From: Megaleporinus macrocephalus
Lineage: Eukaryota > Chordata > Actinopteri > Characiformes > Anostomidae
Reading direction: 5' to 3'
NCBI GenBank assembly: GCA_021613375.1
Contig: CM038704.1
Coordinates: 7,748,591-7,812,590 of the forward strand
DNA: 64,000 bases
Part shown: one piece after another, positions 24,441-43,600 of the stretch
Numbering within the stretch: the stretch's first letter is position 1
Layout: every line of letters begins with the position of its first letter
Notes under the pieces: generated by a model
The model's database searches: none
What the model was told of the DNA's origin: nothing
Seen by the model: only the letters and a program-made list of their open reading frames with translations
Made by a program: the position numbers and the translations under genes

Positions 24441-26736
24441 GCTGGGTCTATGGATCCTTCCTCACGCTTCCTCTAGCAGCTGTGGGATGCACTGCAGTTA
24501 GCATCTAGATACTGGCGGCTCCAAATCCCGGTGACAACCTACCCTAGCATCTTATTGAGTGTTCCAGTGCATCTAGCTGCTGTCCGTGTCTCTGGATTTA
24601 AGCTGGTGGCGACTCTACTGTGTATACAAGCTACTGAATTGCTAACTGCCCTGCTCAAGTAAATAAATACAAAATCAGAGAAACCATTAAAAGTTTCTGA
24701 TGGTTCCTGGTGGTGTCCAGTGGTCACTAATATTATTTTCTGCTTTGCTGATGGGTTGATATCCAGAGAAAGGATTCTAATGGTTCTGGAACAGACTCCA
24801 GATAAACTTGATGGCTTCCTAATGGGATGTAAAGGTGTCCTGCGGTAAACTAATGGTCTCCAATGACACCCAATAAGCCGATTCCCGTTAGAAAGCAAAC
24901 CCAGCAGGTTTTAATCCTACTGGTTTTAATGGTCTACCTCCAGCAGGGTTTTTGAAGCCGTTCTGACTCAGAACGTTTCAGTGCTGTCCTCCAGGCTGAA
25001 GGTTTTTCTAAAATAAAAGTCCCGTTATCTGAAACTGACAAGTTCTTAGTAGGCTGTATCAGCAACGGGTCCAGCTACATTCACTCATTAGGGCTGTCTG
25101 GATACTACAGGACATGCAGTGTAACGGCAACATGGGCAACTCCACCAGAACTTGAATCAAGAGATATCGAGGCTGCTTGTTAAGGACAGGACTCGAAGCT
25201 AAAAACAGAAAGAAGACATCCTGCCAAGCCTGAAGCGAACAGCCCACCTAAGAAGGTAGGAGTTAAGTGTAATCTCGCTCAGAAAGGCCTCCAGAGCTTC
25301 GCAGAAAATCATTCACATTAAGACTGACATTTCCTATCTGACACTTGCCTCCCACTGGAAAAAAAAAACTCTGGAAGTGGGACTTTTTCCCCCCTCTTTG
25401 GCTGCGAACGTGGTGTGATTTCAGTCAGAGTACAGTATGCAGTACACAAAGCCTTGAGATGTTAATGTGAAGCAGTCAAACATTCAGACCTTCGCTTTAG
25501 AGAATATTTCTTTAATACTAGGATGCGCAGGACCTTAAACGGCTGGTAACAGGGCTGGATATCCAGTACTTTCACGGTAACAATCTACTGAGTCTTTGTT
25601 TATTACTGAAACCGTGGCAATAAATCCCAAATTTCAATACAATAAATAGTGAGCCTTAGCATCTGGCTGCTGATTGGCTTGCCATTATGGAACGACATAT
25701 ATATCCATGCTTATATTTTGAGTTGAACTTTGTTAAGAAACTAGGGTACTGGTATTAACGATATCCAGGTCCAGTCGGTATTATAGTCAAAATATGGTAA
25801 AATCTCATTCCCCAAATGTTTGGAATATTCAAAATCTGAACATGCATTGCAAACTAGGCCTGGGCGATATATATTAAATAAACTCGCACAATACTGTCCT
25901 GTCAAACAAAACATAACCGATTTAATCATTTACATTATTTTAAGAGCTGCTACTGCAACAATGTGCAACCTGTTTCTTCTCTTCTTCTTGATGCTACATC
26001 CAACAGAAAAACGAAGGAACATTTCGTTTTTCTTACATATGGGCTCTTGAAGATTTTCCAACAGTTTTAAATTGAAACTTATATTCATCCTATTTGGTTC
26101 CCAACCAAAACGATGGTCGCCGCCTTCGATCCGTTGTCCCCGTCACCCAATCGGCCAGGCTGATCAACTTCTGCATCGTCCTGCTTTAAAAACAAGTCAT
26201 GTGCTTTCATAAGAAAGCCTTAGATTAAAAGGCCCGATTAAGAAACTTCGTAACTGGTAGACGCACATCAGTGTGCTAATCAAAAACGGGCCGGCGAGTT
26301 TCAGATTCCCAGCTGGAGCTCAGAACTGAAACTAATCTATGAAAGAAAGTATACATTTAGCTCTAATTTTCAACAATTAAATCCTACTTGGAGCTCTAAT
26401 TAAGCAGAAAGAAAAACTGGTCAGCAGATAAGAGCGACTACAGTCCCTGTCTAGATGTTCTACTATTATGTACAGCATTACAAGTGAGAATATAAAGTTA
26501 CTATCTTGCCATCTACTGGTGGAAATGTGTCATATCAAATTCTGAGAACTGTCAGAGAGCTTCCTATGGCAGAGCACTGCTGGGGCTTGAGTCCAGCGAA
26601 AGGCTACATAAAATGAACCGTAGTACCCGTGAACGTCTTTTGGTTCAGGCCTAAGATTTTCTACGCTAGTGTTTATTAAGGCAAGAAGAGTCTTTTTGTT
26701 TTTTTGTTTTTTTTCCCACCACATCCCGCTCTTCCA
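24441..26736. other. non-coding between repeats and the Myb/SANT gene
   Basis: No gene recognised. The small frames here have no domain. A CTCF-core match on the minus strand (CCAGTAGATGGCA) lies at about 26508-26522. The last part (26676-26736) is the probable 3' UTR of the minus-strand gene. Confidence 0.4.
26672..26677 (-). terminator. probable polyadenylation signal of the Myb/SANT gene
   Basis: AATAAA on the minus strand, 59 bp past the stop codon at 26737. It is the first canonical signal downstream. Use is inferred. Confidence 0.5.
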
Positions 26737-32204
<5,468 letters not shown>

Positions 32205-32948
32205 TGGTGGTTTCGTGACGTTCGGCTTTAAGGCAGATCGACAGTTAAACAAAGTTATTATTTATATTTGAAATTATATCAGATATTAGGCTGTTATGAT
32301 GCACATAATTCATAATGTGGTTCAGTATGAAACGGTGGAGACTTAAACAACCTAAAAAAACAGAGAAGCAGCTTTACATTAATATATAATACATTTATTA
32401 CAGTTTCCAGTTAATTAGAGCTTTCGCTATAAACACACACTACTTTATATTAATGTGCTATTTAGGCGTGGGCAATATAACAGTAAGTATGGTGATAAAA
32501 TAAGTCACAATATGCTTTTCTGATCATGACACGGATATCAAGAGCTTTTTCACTGGTTTTAGTGCAGCTCAATTTGTAAAGTAATTAATAAAAATCAGTG
32601 TTGTTGAAAAAATATCATTACTATTATTATTATTATCATCATTATCCATCCATCCATTATCTTCTGCTTTATCCCACAAGTCAGGGTCACAGTGGGGCTG
32701 GAGCTAATCTCAGCATCACTGGGTGAAGGTAAGGTACACCGTGGACAGGTCACGAGTCCATCACATGGCCAACACACACTCATGTACAACACACACTCAA
32801 GCACGGGTAGAAGATTATCATCATCATCATTATTATTATTAGTGGCATTACTGGTTCTGTTTTGTCTTTTCATGTCTCCTCATTGGCTGTTAATCTATAA
32901 GAGAAGCCTGTCTGACATAATCTACTCTTATTTATGGGTGTTTATATA

Positions 32949-32959
32949 CACACACACAT

Positions 32960-33001
<42 letters not shown>
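32949..33001. repeat. (CA)n(TA)n microsatellite
   Basis: ACACAC tract running directly into a TATATA tract. Confidence 0.96.
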
Positions 33002-33002
<1 letters not shown>

Positions 33003-33677
33003 AGTGTTATTGGTAAATCCTTTCTCTGAGTGGAGGTTTTTGAGACCTGAGGTCTCTTTGAAGGGGTCAGCAGGTTCTGTATCTCTGCAGCCTTGGAGGG
33101 ATCCAGTCCGAGCTGGGCAGCAGCGGTAAAGAGCTGCAAAGTAAAGTCTGAACAATACCAGCCTGTAGATCAAACACAGGAGGCCTGCTGAAGTGCTACT
33201 AGATAACTAGAGCAAACTCAAGGCCGGTCAAGAAGATAACAGTGCTGTTTTTTGCCTCTTTGGATCGAAGGTGTCCAACTAAGACTCTGAAATGTTCTGA
33301 GGAGGTGCGGTTGTTCTGTCACCTGAGAGAGACTCTAAAATGAAATGTGATCTCTGTAAACAAGTCTTCAAGTTTTAAGAGTCTGATTGTCTAGCCTTGG
33401 AGTTTGGAGATCTAATAGGACGACAGTAAAAAGAAAAGTATTAAAAAATGATTTGTTCTTCCCATGACTCTTCAAGTCCTCTTGTAGAAACTCCTGTTTT
33501 TATTTTTTCATTTTTTATTAATTTTCAATACTGTGTACATCTTTATACAAAAGTGAACTCTTTAATCAAAACCACTTCAGATGAACAAAGTTCCTTTTAT
33601 GGTAAATAAACAGATAATTCTGTTATTTTACTGATAAACACTAAACTATACTATTTAAAGTTGTAGTAGGAATACTA

Positions 33678-33990
33678 GGGCTGTGTTTTGGCAAGAACCT
33701 GGCCATACAATACAGTGGTCATGATTCAATATATTGCAATAAACTGCGATATTGCAAGCAAAGTGATATATCAATACATTTTATATTGATTTTTTAAAAA
33801 TTCTACAAAAAATATTCACCACTATATGAACAGGTTTCCTATGCTTACAATAGCATTGTGCCCTTGTGCTGCTTGTTTTTGTTGGAGTGGAGCTGAAAAT
33901 GGATAACAACACTGCCATCTAGTGGTCAGAAACCTGTGTTCTTCTGACTTACATACACTAGTCTGTAAAGGCGTGAGGCACCACAAGGAG
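33678..33990 (+). mobile_element. family-C MITE, one arm, with CTCF-like core
   Basis: It begins AGGGCTGTGTTTTGGCAAGA and continues through AACCTGGCCATACAATAC and CACTATATGAACAGGTTT. The same sequence occurs at 58747 and, reversed, at 59555-59760. It carries CTGCCATCTAGTGG at 33912-33925, a reverse-strand match to the CTCF core consensus, as does the 59.5-kb copy. Confidence 0.65.
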
Positions 33991-34924
33991 AAGCTTGGAA
34001 AGGGTTAAATAAACACACTGATGTATGTAAAAGCTCTACTTACTTTATTAATACTGTTTGAATATTTAAATAATAAAGTGTTTACTAAGTAAATATAAGT
34101 TTTCTGTCTGTAAAAATAACTTTTTATACATAACTTCCTCAGCTACCTAAAAGGTTTGCAAAGCACTGTATTTATACTGACTCCTGTACTTATGGTTGTG
34201 TTTATTCTAATGTTAGGTAGAGTTTTTACTGACTGCACAGAGAAGTTGTTTTTAAGGAATTCTATGATGTATTTTGTTTTTAGTGTGCTGTAGCTTTTTG
34301 TGCAGGTAGAGATTTTTCAAAGTTATTAAACTCTAAATACACCTTTTCTCCCACAGAAACCACTTTTCTTAGCTGCCTGAAACACCTCCAGAAATGTCTC
34401 TGTTACAAGGTGATGTCACCTCGAAACACAGTCCTTATTGTCTGCCTACTGGCTAGCTTGACACATCTAATACAAACCACACAGAGAGCTAAAACAGTAA
34501 AACCGACCACTCTGAAACGTCCTGCTTCAGTCTAACTCGCAAAGGTGGGTCTACCAGCTTGTTCTACCAGACGTTCAGGATGGGACTCTGGCTCAAACTG
34601 TTTTGGCAGATCTGATGCCACTGTGAGGCCCAATCCCATTTCCCGATACCCCTACATTTCACCTAGGGGTAGTGTGTCGCTATTCTTGTTGGAATAGAGG
34701 CTACATGATCTACCAAGTTGTACTACCTGTCTTTCAGGATGGGGCTCGGTAGATATGGAACTGAAAAATCTGATTGCTGAACTTTGCAGCTACAGATATT
34801 AACAGATATTTTATTTTTTGGATGAGGAACATTTTAGCCACAGCCACTTGTAACTCAGTTCCAAGGTGAAAAAAATAGCCACGGAGATGTGGGCGTGGAA
34901 CTTGTTACAGAACACTGCTCTAGC

Positions 34925-36086
34925 AGTTGAAGATTAAGAACCAGCTAATATGAAAATGTCAAACACATAACTACAGCAGAGATCCTAACTTGTAATTATT
35001 AAAAGTCAGAAATCGTTTTAGAAATACGGCTTAAAAAGACTGTTTAGCTCCACACACGCTGTTTTAAAAAACTGCCATAGATAGTATGCGTGTGACGTAG
35101 ATGGTGGACAACAGTGCTAGAAGATACACTTACAGTAATACACAGTGACAGAAAGGTGTTGTTGTTTTTGGCTGTAGTAATTAGATGTACATTGAGACCC
35201 CCGTACACAAACAGATTAAAGACCCCCAAATATCCAGAAAGTGGACTAAACCAACTTTAAATGGCCACATTGGAAAGGAGCGTCCTCTCACTCCATCATC
35301 TGTAGATCATTTCACGTCTGAAGATTATCACAGCTATAGGACGTAGACTTACACGACGACTGGATCTTATGTCTGACTCTGTTTAACAATATGGGCGTGT
35401 AAGGAAACCAGCGAGAGGAGTTCAAGACCCTCCGTGTGCGTGGAGGTAAACCAGGTAAGCTCAGTTACTGAGCCTGCTTTAGCTGATGTTAGCTAACTTT
35501 AGCTTCACTTGCTAAGTTCGGTGGTTTAAGTTATGCTAAGCTAACATAGTTGAGATATGAAGATTTATAGAGTCGTATGAGAGCGAGTTCCACTTTAATC
35601 ATATTTACTACAATAACTGCATATCTATATCTGAGTGTAGCTGGTTGCTAGGCTGTTGTCATGAATAAAGTTGGTTATTTAGCTAGATACTGTTTACACT
35701 CAGGATGAGCTGCTGATGTGGGTGTGGTTTGACTAAAAGTATCAGGACTAAGTGATATGGTGGTCTATTTCTACATTACAGCTTTTTAGATTTAAGAAAT
35801 ATCATCAGAATCTGAAGAAGCAGCTCTGGAACATTCTCAGTCCCAGTCAGTCATACTGCTGTTGTACTGGGGCGCTGTTCACTGTTGTCCACTAGTAACG
35901 TCACACGGTAGCGTTCAGAAGTTTTACATAGCAAGCTCGAGTTTTTCTCGTCAATTTAATTAAAGTAGTCCATTTTAAAGAAAAGTAATAAGTGAATTTC
36001 ATTTTATGTCATGTTTATATATTTTCAGTATCCAAAACAATGTGAAATCACCAGGGCTGTCCATAAGTGCTGCTTAGCCTCTAACC
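34925..36086 (+). repeat. 1.16-kb dispersed repeat D, uninterrupted copy
   Basis: It matches 52350-54315 in the same order over its whole length, for example ACCAGCTAATATGAAA, ACAGTAATACACA.TGACAGA, GAGCGTCCTCTCACT, GTAAACCAGGTAAGCTCAGT, and ends CAGTATC.AAA.AATGTGAA. No coding frame or recognisable ends. It carries the empty site for the MITE inserted in the other copy. Confidence 0.8.
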
Positions 36087-37194
36087 AACCAGAGGAGAGT
36101 GAGGGGGTGAGCTGACCAATCAGGGCACACTGGGCTCATGGGGAGGCAGGACTTAAAGGCACAGGAGCTCTAACAGAGCGTTTTAGACCTAGGCTGAGTA
36201 CAGTATGAGGAATAACATTGTGTTTTGGAAAAAATTAAGCATGTAAATCTGCTTTAGCAACCCCCAAAAATAAAATTATGAACACTGTAAATGAGATTAA
36301 TATGCCCCCTTTAAACTGGCTTGCTAGCGGCCCTGCGGTTTCTCATACTTCCTTCCTCAAAACAGCAAATATGGAGCAAAGCAGGACATTCTGCATATTA
36401 TCCTCAGACTTATAGTCGCATTTTTCATTTGCACAACAATCACAAAAACTGCATTAAGGTTGTGCATGTGCATATTTCATTTGCATGCTAAATAATTTTG
36501 CATACCTGAAAATACATGCAATTGTGCAACACAGGCTCTCTGCGGCTAAAGCATTTATGACTATGGTCATAATCATCAACATCATCATCACTGGAGGTGA
36601 GGAGCTCAGTCCTAAGCTTCAGCATGCCACAGTTAGTTTGCCTTTTATTGCTGATGTGCTGATTTTACCAGCCCTTAAAATAAGCCTCCTTTTTTTTTTT
36701 TAGAATCAGTCCCTTTTATATGCATGTCTCTGTCCCATCTCTCTTCCCTGCAGCTGCAGCCATGCAGCACAGCAGGACCTGCTCTGTTTTTAGCCCTGCT
36801 CAATAAAAGCTAAATTAAAATGCATGCAGAAAGCTAAAACATATCACCTGTTTTGCTCTCCTGTCCAACTGCTGTTGTGGTAAACAAGCTCTGACAGCCT
36901 CTAGGTAAAGGCCAGCATGCCAGGGGTTGTTAAAACGTGTCGTTGTTTGGGGGTAGGAATAACTCCTAGCAGGCTAAAATCAATACTAGGGTAGCATCAG
37001 TTCTTGCTCTCTTCTCCAGCGTGCATTAAAAAATAAAAGCTGCACTCTCACCTCCAAGTCGATGCCGGATTGAAGTTGAACGTCCGAGCAGAAGAAAAGG
37101 TTGCAAATCGTTGTTTTTTTTTTTTTTTTTACAAGGTGCTTAATTTTTTTTTTTTTTTTGCACAAGCTGTACCCACAAGGGAAGGCGAGGGGTG
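36087..37194. other. intergenic, upstream of PIGU
   Basis: No gene recognised. Two long T runs lie at 37115-37131 and 37145-37159, just before the palindrome. Confidence 0.4.
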
Positions 37195-37358
37195 AAGTTG
37201 GCTTCTTATTCGCCAGCGTCTTATTCCAACTCTCCGTTCCACCTTAAATGGTGCCGCAGTTACATCCTGGCGCCTAAGGCGCCAGGATGTAACTGCGGCA
37301 CCATTTAAGGTGGAACGGACGCCTCGAAAAAGAAGCTGGCGAATAAAGAAGCCAACTT
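37195..37358. repeat. large palindrome upstream of PIGU
   Basis: The inner arms 37234-37275 and 37277-37318 are perfect 42-bp reverse complements around a single A at 37276. The outer arms 37195-37217 (AAGTTGGCTTCTTATTCGCC and on) and 37335-37358 (ending AAGAAGCCAACTT) are complementary with one extra base. The whole could form a cruciform. Its right end lies 176 bp before the PIGU ATG. Confidence 0.93.
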
Positions 37359-37359
37359 C

Positions 37360-37534
37360 AGCTTCGTCACGGGAAGTGAAGCTGTACATTTTTTAAAAGA
37401 TTGTCTCGGCGTTTGTAGTCTCCCGCGAGTTTCGCCGGCCTTAGAAGCGAGTGCGGAGCCGCTCGCCTAAAGACTACATCTCCCACAATGCACCGTGGCG
37501 TGAGGGCGGGAGAGCGTCTTCCTGCCCCGCGACG
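37360..37534 (+). promoter_or_regulatory. CpG-rich PIGU promoter and 5' leader
   Basis: A CpG-dense stretch directly before the PIGU start, with no TATA box, as is usual for housekeeping genes. It has a CCCGCGAGTTTCGCCGG block at 37422-37438 and a ZNF143-type site at 37473. The transcription start is not determinable from the sequence. Confidence 0.6.
37473..37492 (+). promoter_or_regulatory. ZNF143/THAP11-type motif
   Basis: ACTACATCTCCCACAATGCA is very close to the known SBS motif ACTACAATTCCCAGAATGCA, which binds ZNF143 near housekeeping promoters. It lies 42 bp before the PIGU ATG. Binding is inferred. Confidence 0.75.
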
Positions 37535-37664
37535 ATGGCCGCTCCCTTAACGCTTGTGTTGATTTTGGCTGTGACCATAAGAGCGGTGTTATTTCGGTCC
37601 AGCTTGGCTGAGCTCATTTCGGAGCGGGTGGAGGTCGTGTCCCCGCTAAATGCGTGGAAAAGAG
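37535..37664 (+). CDS. pigu: PIGU exon 1
   Basis: Codons 1-43 plus one base: the first membrane segment (about residues 3-17) and the [19 protein letters not shown] luminal start. Donor AGAG|GTGGGT. Confidence 0.96.
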
Positions 37665-40638
37665 GTGGGTTGGAGACTCCTTCCACGGCTGCCGCGTTTG
37701 CAGGGGGTCTTAGTTGTGGAGGTAGCTAAGATGCTAACGCGGGCTAGCTGTCAAAACATGCCGTTATTATAATTACTTACAAAATTACGTTCGTTTTTTA
37801 ATGACAGCTGGAGCTTTTACAGGTGTAGGTAGAGCGTGGCAGAATCCGTTTTTGGTTTTAGTATAACGTTATAACAGGCGGAGTAATATTTAATGAAATT
37901 TAATATCGCGATATTTCTAAGATGTGTCGCGATATCAGAGCTATATTTAAAGGCGGCGCTCTAGCCACACTAGCCAAACACCCGTGTGATGATATGAATG
38001 AATGAATGACTGGATGACTGGATGGATGGATGGATGGATGGATGGATGATGGCGAATGGTGAAATCTCTTTTCGCATTAATGCAAAGGAAAAAAGTCTGA
38101 GAATAAATAAAGAGAAGCCGAGGTTTGGGTGATAGGGCAATGTAATCGGATGTCACATGACCTGGTGCCGATACCTGGCACACAATAATCATATTTGTAA
38201 GAAAATATCAAACATTGAGATTAGGGCTGGCTATGGCCACTGATTTCCCGGATTGATTCGATCCCGATTCACAAGGTCCCAATTCAATTTCCGATTCAAT
38301 TTAATATCGATTCATTTAGGGATATTTCAGTTACAGTAATATGTTTTGTTTGAATATGAAAAGAGATTTTCAGAGAACTAATGTGGTAAACGTACAAGGA
38401 ACACTCAACCTACCATCACTAAAAACATTAGTGTTTATATGTTTATATACCGTCCTGGTTTCTGAATCCAAAATGTAGCCAGACACCTGCTTTCAAGTTC
38501 TGGGGCGCCTTCACTTGTGCTCCAGCCATGCTTAACTGATGTGCATCCGCAGCCAATTCTCGTGTGTGAAAAACAATGGCTGATCACATGGGGGGCTGGA
38601 ATGCTAATTTTAAAGGTCGATCTCGGGTTTATGCGTATCGATATCGGATTATTCAAATGAAGATCAATTTGAATCGAAAAATTGATTTTTTTAAACAAAC
38701 CCCAAATTGGGATATTATGCTTTGTGATACTGTATCGTAGTAGATTAAAAGTAGATTCAAGATCTCGCTGTGAAACTTTCAGTTTAAGATGATCTGCCTT
38801 AACTAGTAAACACTGATACACTTACGCAGCATGGCTGCTACTTACAGTCACTGTTGGAGGTTGTGGTGCTAATAAAGGAGGAGCTGCTCATCTCTTCAGT
38901 GTTAAGTGCTGAGCGAAAAAATTTAAAACTACACTAGGTCCCCTTTCAATATGTCACAGTATGCTTTTCTGATTGTAACTGTGTCTTTTATTGCTCAGAG
39001 AACGTAAGAAGTTTTGCTTATTTGGGTTAAATCTAAATAATTTGTGCTGAAAGGTTGCAATTTTGTGTCTGTTCCAGCGTAACACATCAGGAAAACTAGG
39101 TTTTTGTCATTGTGTACCTAACGCCATGTTTCGTGTGCTCTTACAGTTGTGGAAGGCCTCGCTTTGCTGGACCTCGGAGTCTCGCCCTACTCAGGAGATG
39201 TGTTTCATGAGGTGAGTCTGTAGTTCAGCGATCCGTTGATACCAGTCCTATCAATATAAGTTTCCTAACATATGTTTGTGTAAACAGAACCAGGTTCTTA
39301 TGTAGAGATATCCCTGTCAGTACTGTGGCCCACACTTCATTCGAGTAACACTTTCAGTATTTTGTTGCATTACAAATGCATTAAAATACAAAAGTCAGAT
39401 AAAAACGGAACGTTTAATCACTTTGTTTGATGTGGTGAAAGTAGTTAAGGTATAGGATCATCTAAAGCTTATATAAAGATATAAAAATCTATTTAAAAAG
39501 GCCCAAATGTGGGTAAATGTCTATAAAACAGTAATTCTAGCATTAATATGTGAGTATGAGAAGTAGGGCCCAAAGTGATTCATTACTTTGCCATTTTAAT
39601 TCCGTTCACATGCGGTTTATTAAAATGTTTGAAATTTTTATTAGTGGTTTTTTTTTTGTTTGTATTTTTATCAGTTTTTTTCATTTTGATTTTCATTTCA
39701 GTATATCAGTTTCAGTCAAGTTTTAAAGGTACTTTAATATTATTATATAAGGCATGTTGAGTTTTAGCTTAGTTTTTGATCTTGTATTCAGTTTTTAGGG
39801 TTATGATGAACACTAAGATCGCAGTCATACGATAAGAGTGGAATAAAATTTAGCAGAGCAGTCGACTGAGCTTGGCCTCTTCCTTAAAGATCCTATCAAT
39901 ATAAGGTTCCTAACATATGTTTGTGTAAACAGAACCAGGTTCTTATGTAGAGATAGTTCGGTATGGTTTTACTGCATATCCAGACAGGTGCTTGTTATAA
40001 GTACTGTGGTCCACACTTCATACGAGTAACACTAGCAGTATTAATACAAAATTCAGTTATACTTAGAAGTGTACATCTGTCAGATAAATGTAGCTAAGCC
40101 AATCACATTGCAAAACCCAGAGCTACCATCTACGGTAAGCCAAAAATCCCAAAAGCATAGGGTCAGTGTGGATTCAGTTCCACAAAGATCACTAGTAGTA
40201 GAATATGTTATAGAGCCCATATCCCACAAACAGTTATATATTATTTTCACACAACCACCTTCCACGTTCTCACTATTTATATTCAGTTTTCTACTTAATT
40301 CAGACACGACAGCTGCTGTTTACATTGTGTAAAGTTTCATGATGAATGGACCAATAGAAATGCTCCAAAATGCTTTGGAAAAAATCTGGTTCCATTGACT
40401 TACATTGAAATTAAAGAATGTTTTTGGTAAAGTTGGCGTTATGGAGATACTTGTTTTTCTGTGGACGATCTGGGGGCCGTATGCTTTGAAGCTTTAACCA
40501 ATGTTACATATTTCATGAAGCAATTTTATGTAAACGGTGAAACATGATATATGATGTGGGCCTTTTAATACAGTGGTTACAGTCTACAGTCTAGTTTAGT
40601 TCATGTAGTTTTTTCAGAATGTATACATTCATTGACTA

Positions 40639-40687
<49 letters not shown>

Positions 40688-43600
40688 CAATATGAAAAGG
40701 TGTAGTCTGAAGCTTTAGCTCATTTTGAGTACCCTTTTAAGACTTCTGTCCAGTCTGTGTATAACCGATACAGAGAAATATCAAAATAAATAAATTAAGA
40801 TAAATGATCAAAATTTTAAAACATTTTATACCTAGTAATGTTTTATAAATACTAACCAGCTAATTTTTAAACATTTTTTTTACGTTTGCAGAGTGAGCAA
40901 CACAATCTTAAATTTCTTTAAGAGCTATTCCACAACTGAATCCCTTCAGCAGGTCCACGTCTATCTTTTATGTTCGTCCTTGCTCTTGTTTTTTTAAACG
41001 TATCTGTTCTCCTACGTCCTTGTAATTCAAACCACCTCTGAATTCCGTTGGGAAGTAAATTAATTTGTGCTTTGCACATGATCTGTGCAGTATAAAGGTT
41101 ATGCAGTGTGATAAATAGTTTGTTGGTTGGTCTACAAACGGCTTTTCATTGCTTTTGTTGAGTGCTGCTGTTTAGGTGTCAGTCTCTGTTTGGAGCAGGT
41201 GTTCCACCAGTTCATTAACTTTTATTTTTTTTCTCCTTTCAGACGCCCCTCATCATATACCTCTTTCATTTTGTGGTCGACTATGCAGAGATTGTATTTA
41301 TGGTGAGTACTTCATGTTTCATGTTGCTAAATTCTGTTTCTTTGCATAGTTACCATCTACGGTAAGGCAAAAATCCCAAAAGCGTAGGGTCAGTGTGGAT
41401 TCAGTTCCACAAAGATCACTAGTAGTAGAATATGTTATAGAGCCCATATCCCACAAACAGTTATATATTATTATGCAGACTATGCAGAGATTGTATTTAT
41501 GGTGAGTACTTCATGTTTCATGTTGCTAAAGTCTGTTTCTTTGCATAGTTTGTGCCTTATTACCGGAGACAATATTGATAATTCGATAGATCATGATATT
41601 TTCCATATAAACCACACTGTCACTGCGTCTAGTTAGCATCAGTGGGGTTATTAATCTCATACTTCCAGGGCGTTCTGTAACATCTATAAAATCAATGTCT
41701 TGTGGGTGAACCAAGACAAAGACATTTAACACTACTAATTCGAAACTTAAGAGAACACCGCGCAGCTGAATTCAGTGAGTATCAGCAAACAGCAGAGCTA
41801 GCACAAAACTAATAACCCAGACCACCGTACAGACCAGATCTGACCGGTATGAGCAGTACAGCAGCAGCAACAGCCAGAGAGCTAAAGGAACCACAGCCAG
41901 AGTGATTGAGTTTATAGTTCTAGATAACCTTGTTTCAACCTTGTTTCAACCTTGTTGCATTTTTGTGTTTTAATAAAAATCACAGTCACTACTAGAAGAG
42001 TTGGTAAGGTGTTATGATTGTTTTGGCTGTGATGAAATAGAATGTTTAATCACTTGTTTTGATATAATGAACATAGTTAAGGTATAGGGTCACCTAAATC
42101 TAAAGGACTTTATTATAGAATCTCTTTAAAAAGTCCCAAATGTGGGTAAACGTCAGTGTTTATGTTATAAAAGTGATTCTAACGTTTAATATGTGAGTAT
42201 GAGAAGTAGGGCCCAAAGTGATTCATTACTTTGCCATTTTTATCCGGTTCACATTAGGTTTGTCTTAATTTTTGAAATTTTTATTTGTGTTTTTCTGCTT
42301 TTCATTTCAGTTAAGTTTTACAGGTGCTTTAGTATTATTATATACGGTATGTTGCGTTTTAGCCTAGTTTTTATTCTTATTTTCAGTTTTTAGGGTTAGG
42401 ATGAACACTGTGATCGCAGTTATACAAAAAGAGTGGATTAAAATTTAGCAGAGCAGTCGACTGAGCTTGGCATCTTCCTTAAAGATGACCAAACACAAGA
42501 CGTTCCACCTCTAAACTCTCATTCATGTACTGAAAAGCAAAAACCTATTTTACTAATTCTGTTTTTATAGTGGATATTATAGTTTTGACCTCATGTTCTT
42601 TAAAAAAACTCTTGTTTTTAATTTTATTACATTTAACAATCATATGTTAAGGCTGATTTTGGCTTTAGAAATAGTTTTAGTTATAATGATAATAATAAGA
42701 AGAATAATTTGGAAGCAGAGTTATTAGAACTATATTAACCCTGGTTAGGATTTCACATGCGTCACAGCTGTACCTCCAGGCTCCTGGTGGGTGTCACAGA
42801 TGTAAATCGCAGTGCAGTCTTAACCTGAACGGTTCTCTGTGGGTCGTGTATGTGCAGCATACTCGCGTTCCTGTGATAGAAGCTCGCTGTAGTGCGAAAG
42901 CGCTGTTGACCGTCAGAGACAGATGATGAAGAGGAAGGGAGAGTATCTGAATCATCTCTGATCTGGTGTGCCTGTCATCCTGCCTGAGTCAAAGTGCTCG
43001 TGTGAAACTTCTCTCTCCAGATAGCAGATGGAATCACAGCAGTGGCTCTTTATCTGGCAGTGCAGAACTACAACAAGAATGTGGTGAGTATCAGAAGAGC
43101 TGGTCTTCGTCAGCGTGAGGCCTGTCAGCGCTGCGGGTGCACTGTATAAATGTACATGTCACAGTTCCACAGTAGAGTGAATAGGATATGAGGACCAATG
43201 CAGTGGCCTCTACGAGTATTAGCACCCCTGGTAAACATAATCAAATCATTATTTATTATCATTTCAGATCTTTTATTCAAAATATTAACCAAAATTGAAC
43301 ATTTGTATTCTTGTTTTAATGGAGTATCTTCTTCCTTAACACAACAATGGACTGACGGGTCTCTAAAGAAAGTTGTTTCTTTCTGGTCATTTTGAGTCGG
43401 TCAGCAAGCCATCAACTGCTGATCTTCAGATACTAAACTAACCTAGAATGTTGTTCCCTTTTATACTCACTTATTAGTAGAATGTTTTTCAGATGTGCAT
43501 CACAATTGAGCAAGAGTGTCCTAACAACCAATTAGTCCAATAACATCCTTAACTTGGATTGGTGGTCGTACCAGGAGATTTAGACAGAGGACTGAGAATT

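Larger units (their letters stand above)
32205..34924. other. intergenic, repeats, no gene
   Basis: Between the divergent genes. It contains a dispersed repeat (32645-32800), a CA/TA tract (32949-33001) and a family-C MITE (33678-33990), plus non-repetitive DNA at 33002-33660 and 34000-34850. A 5' non-coding exon of the Myb/SANT gene may lie here, but I could not identify one. Confidence 0.4.
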
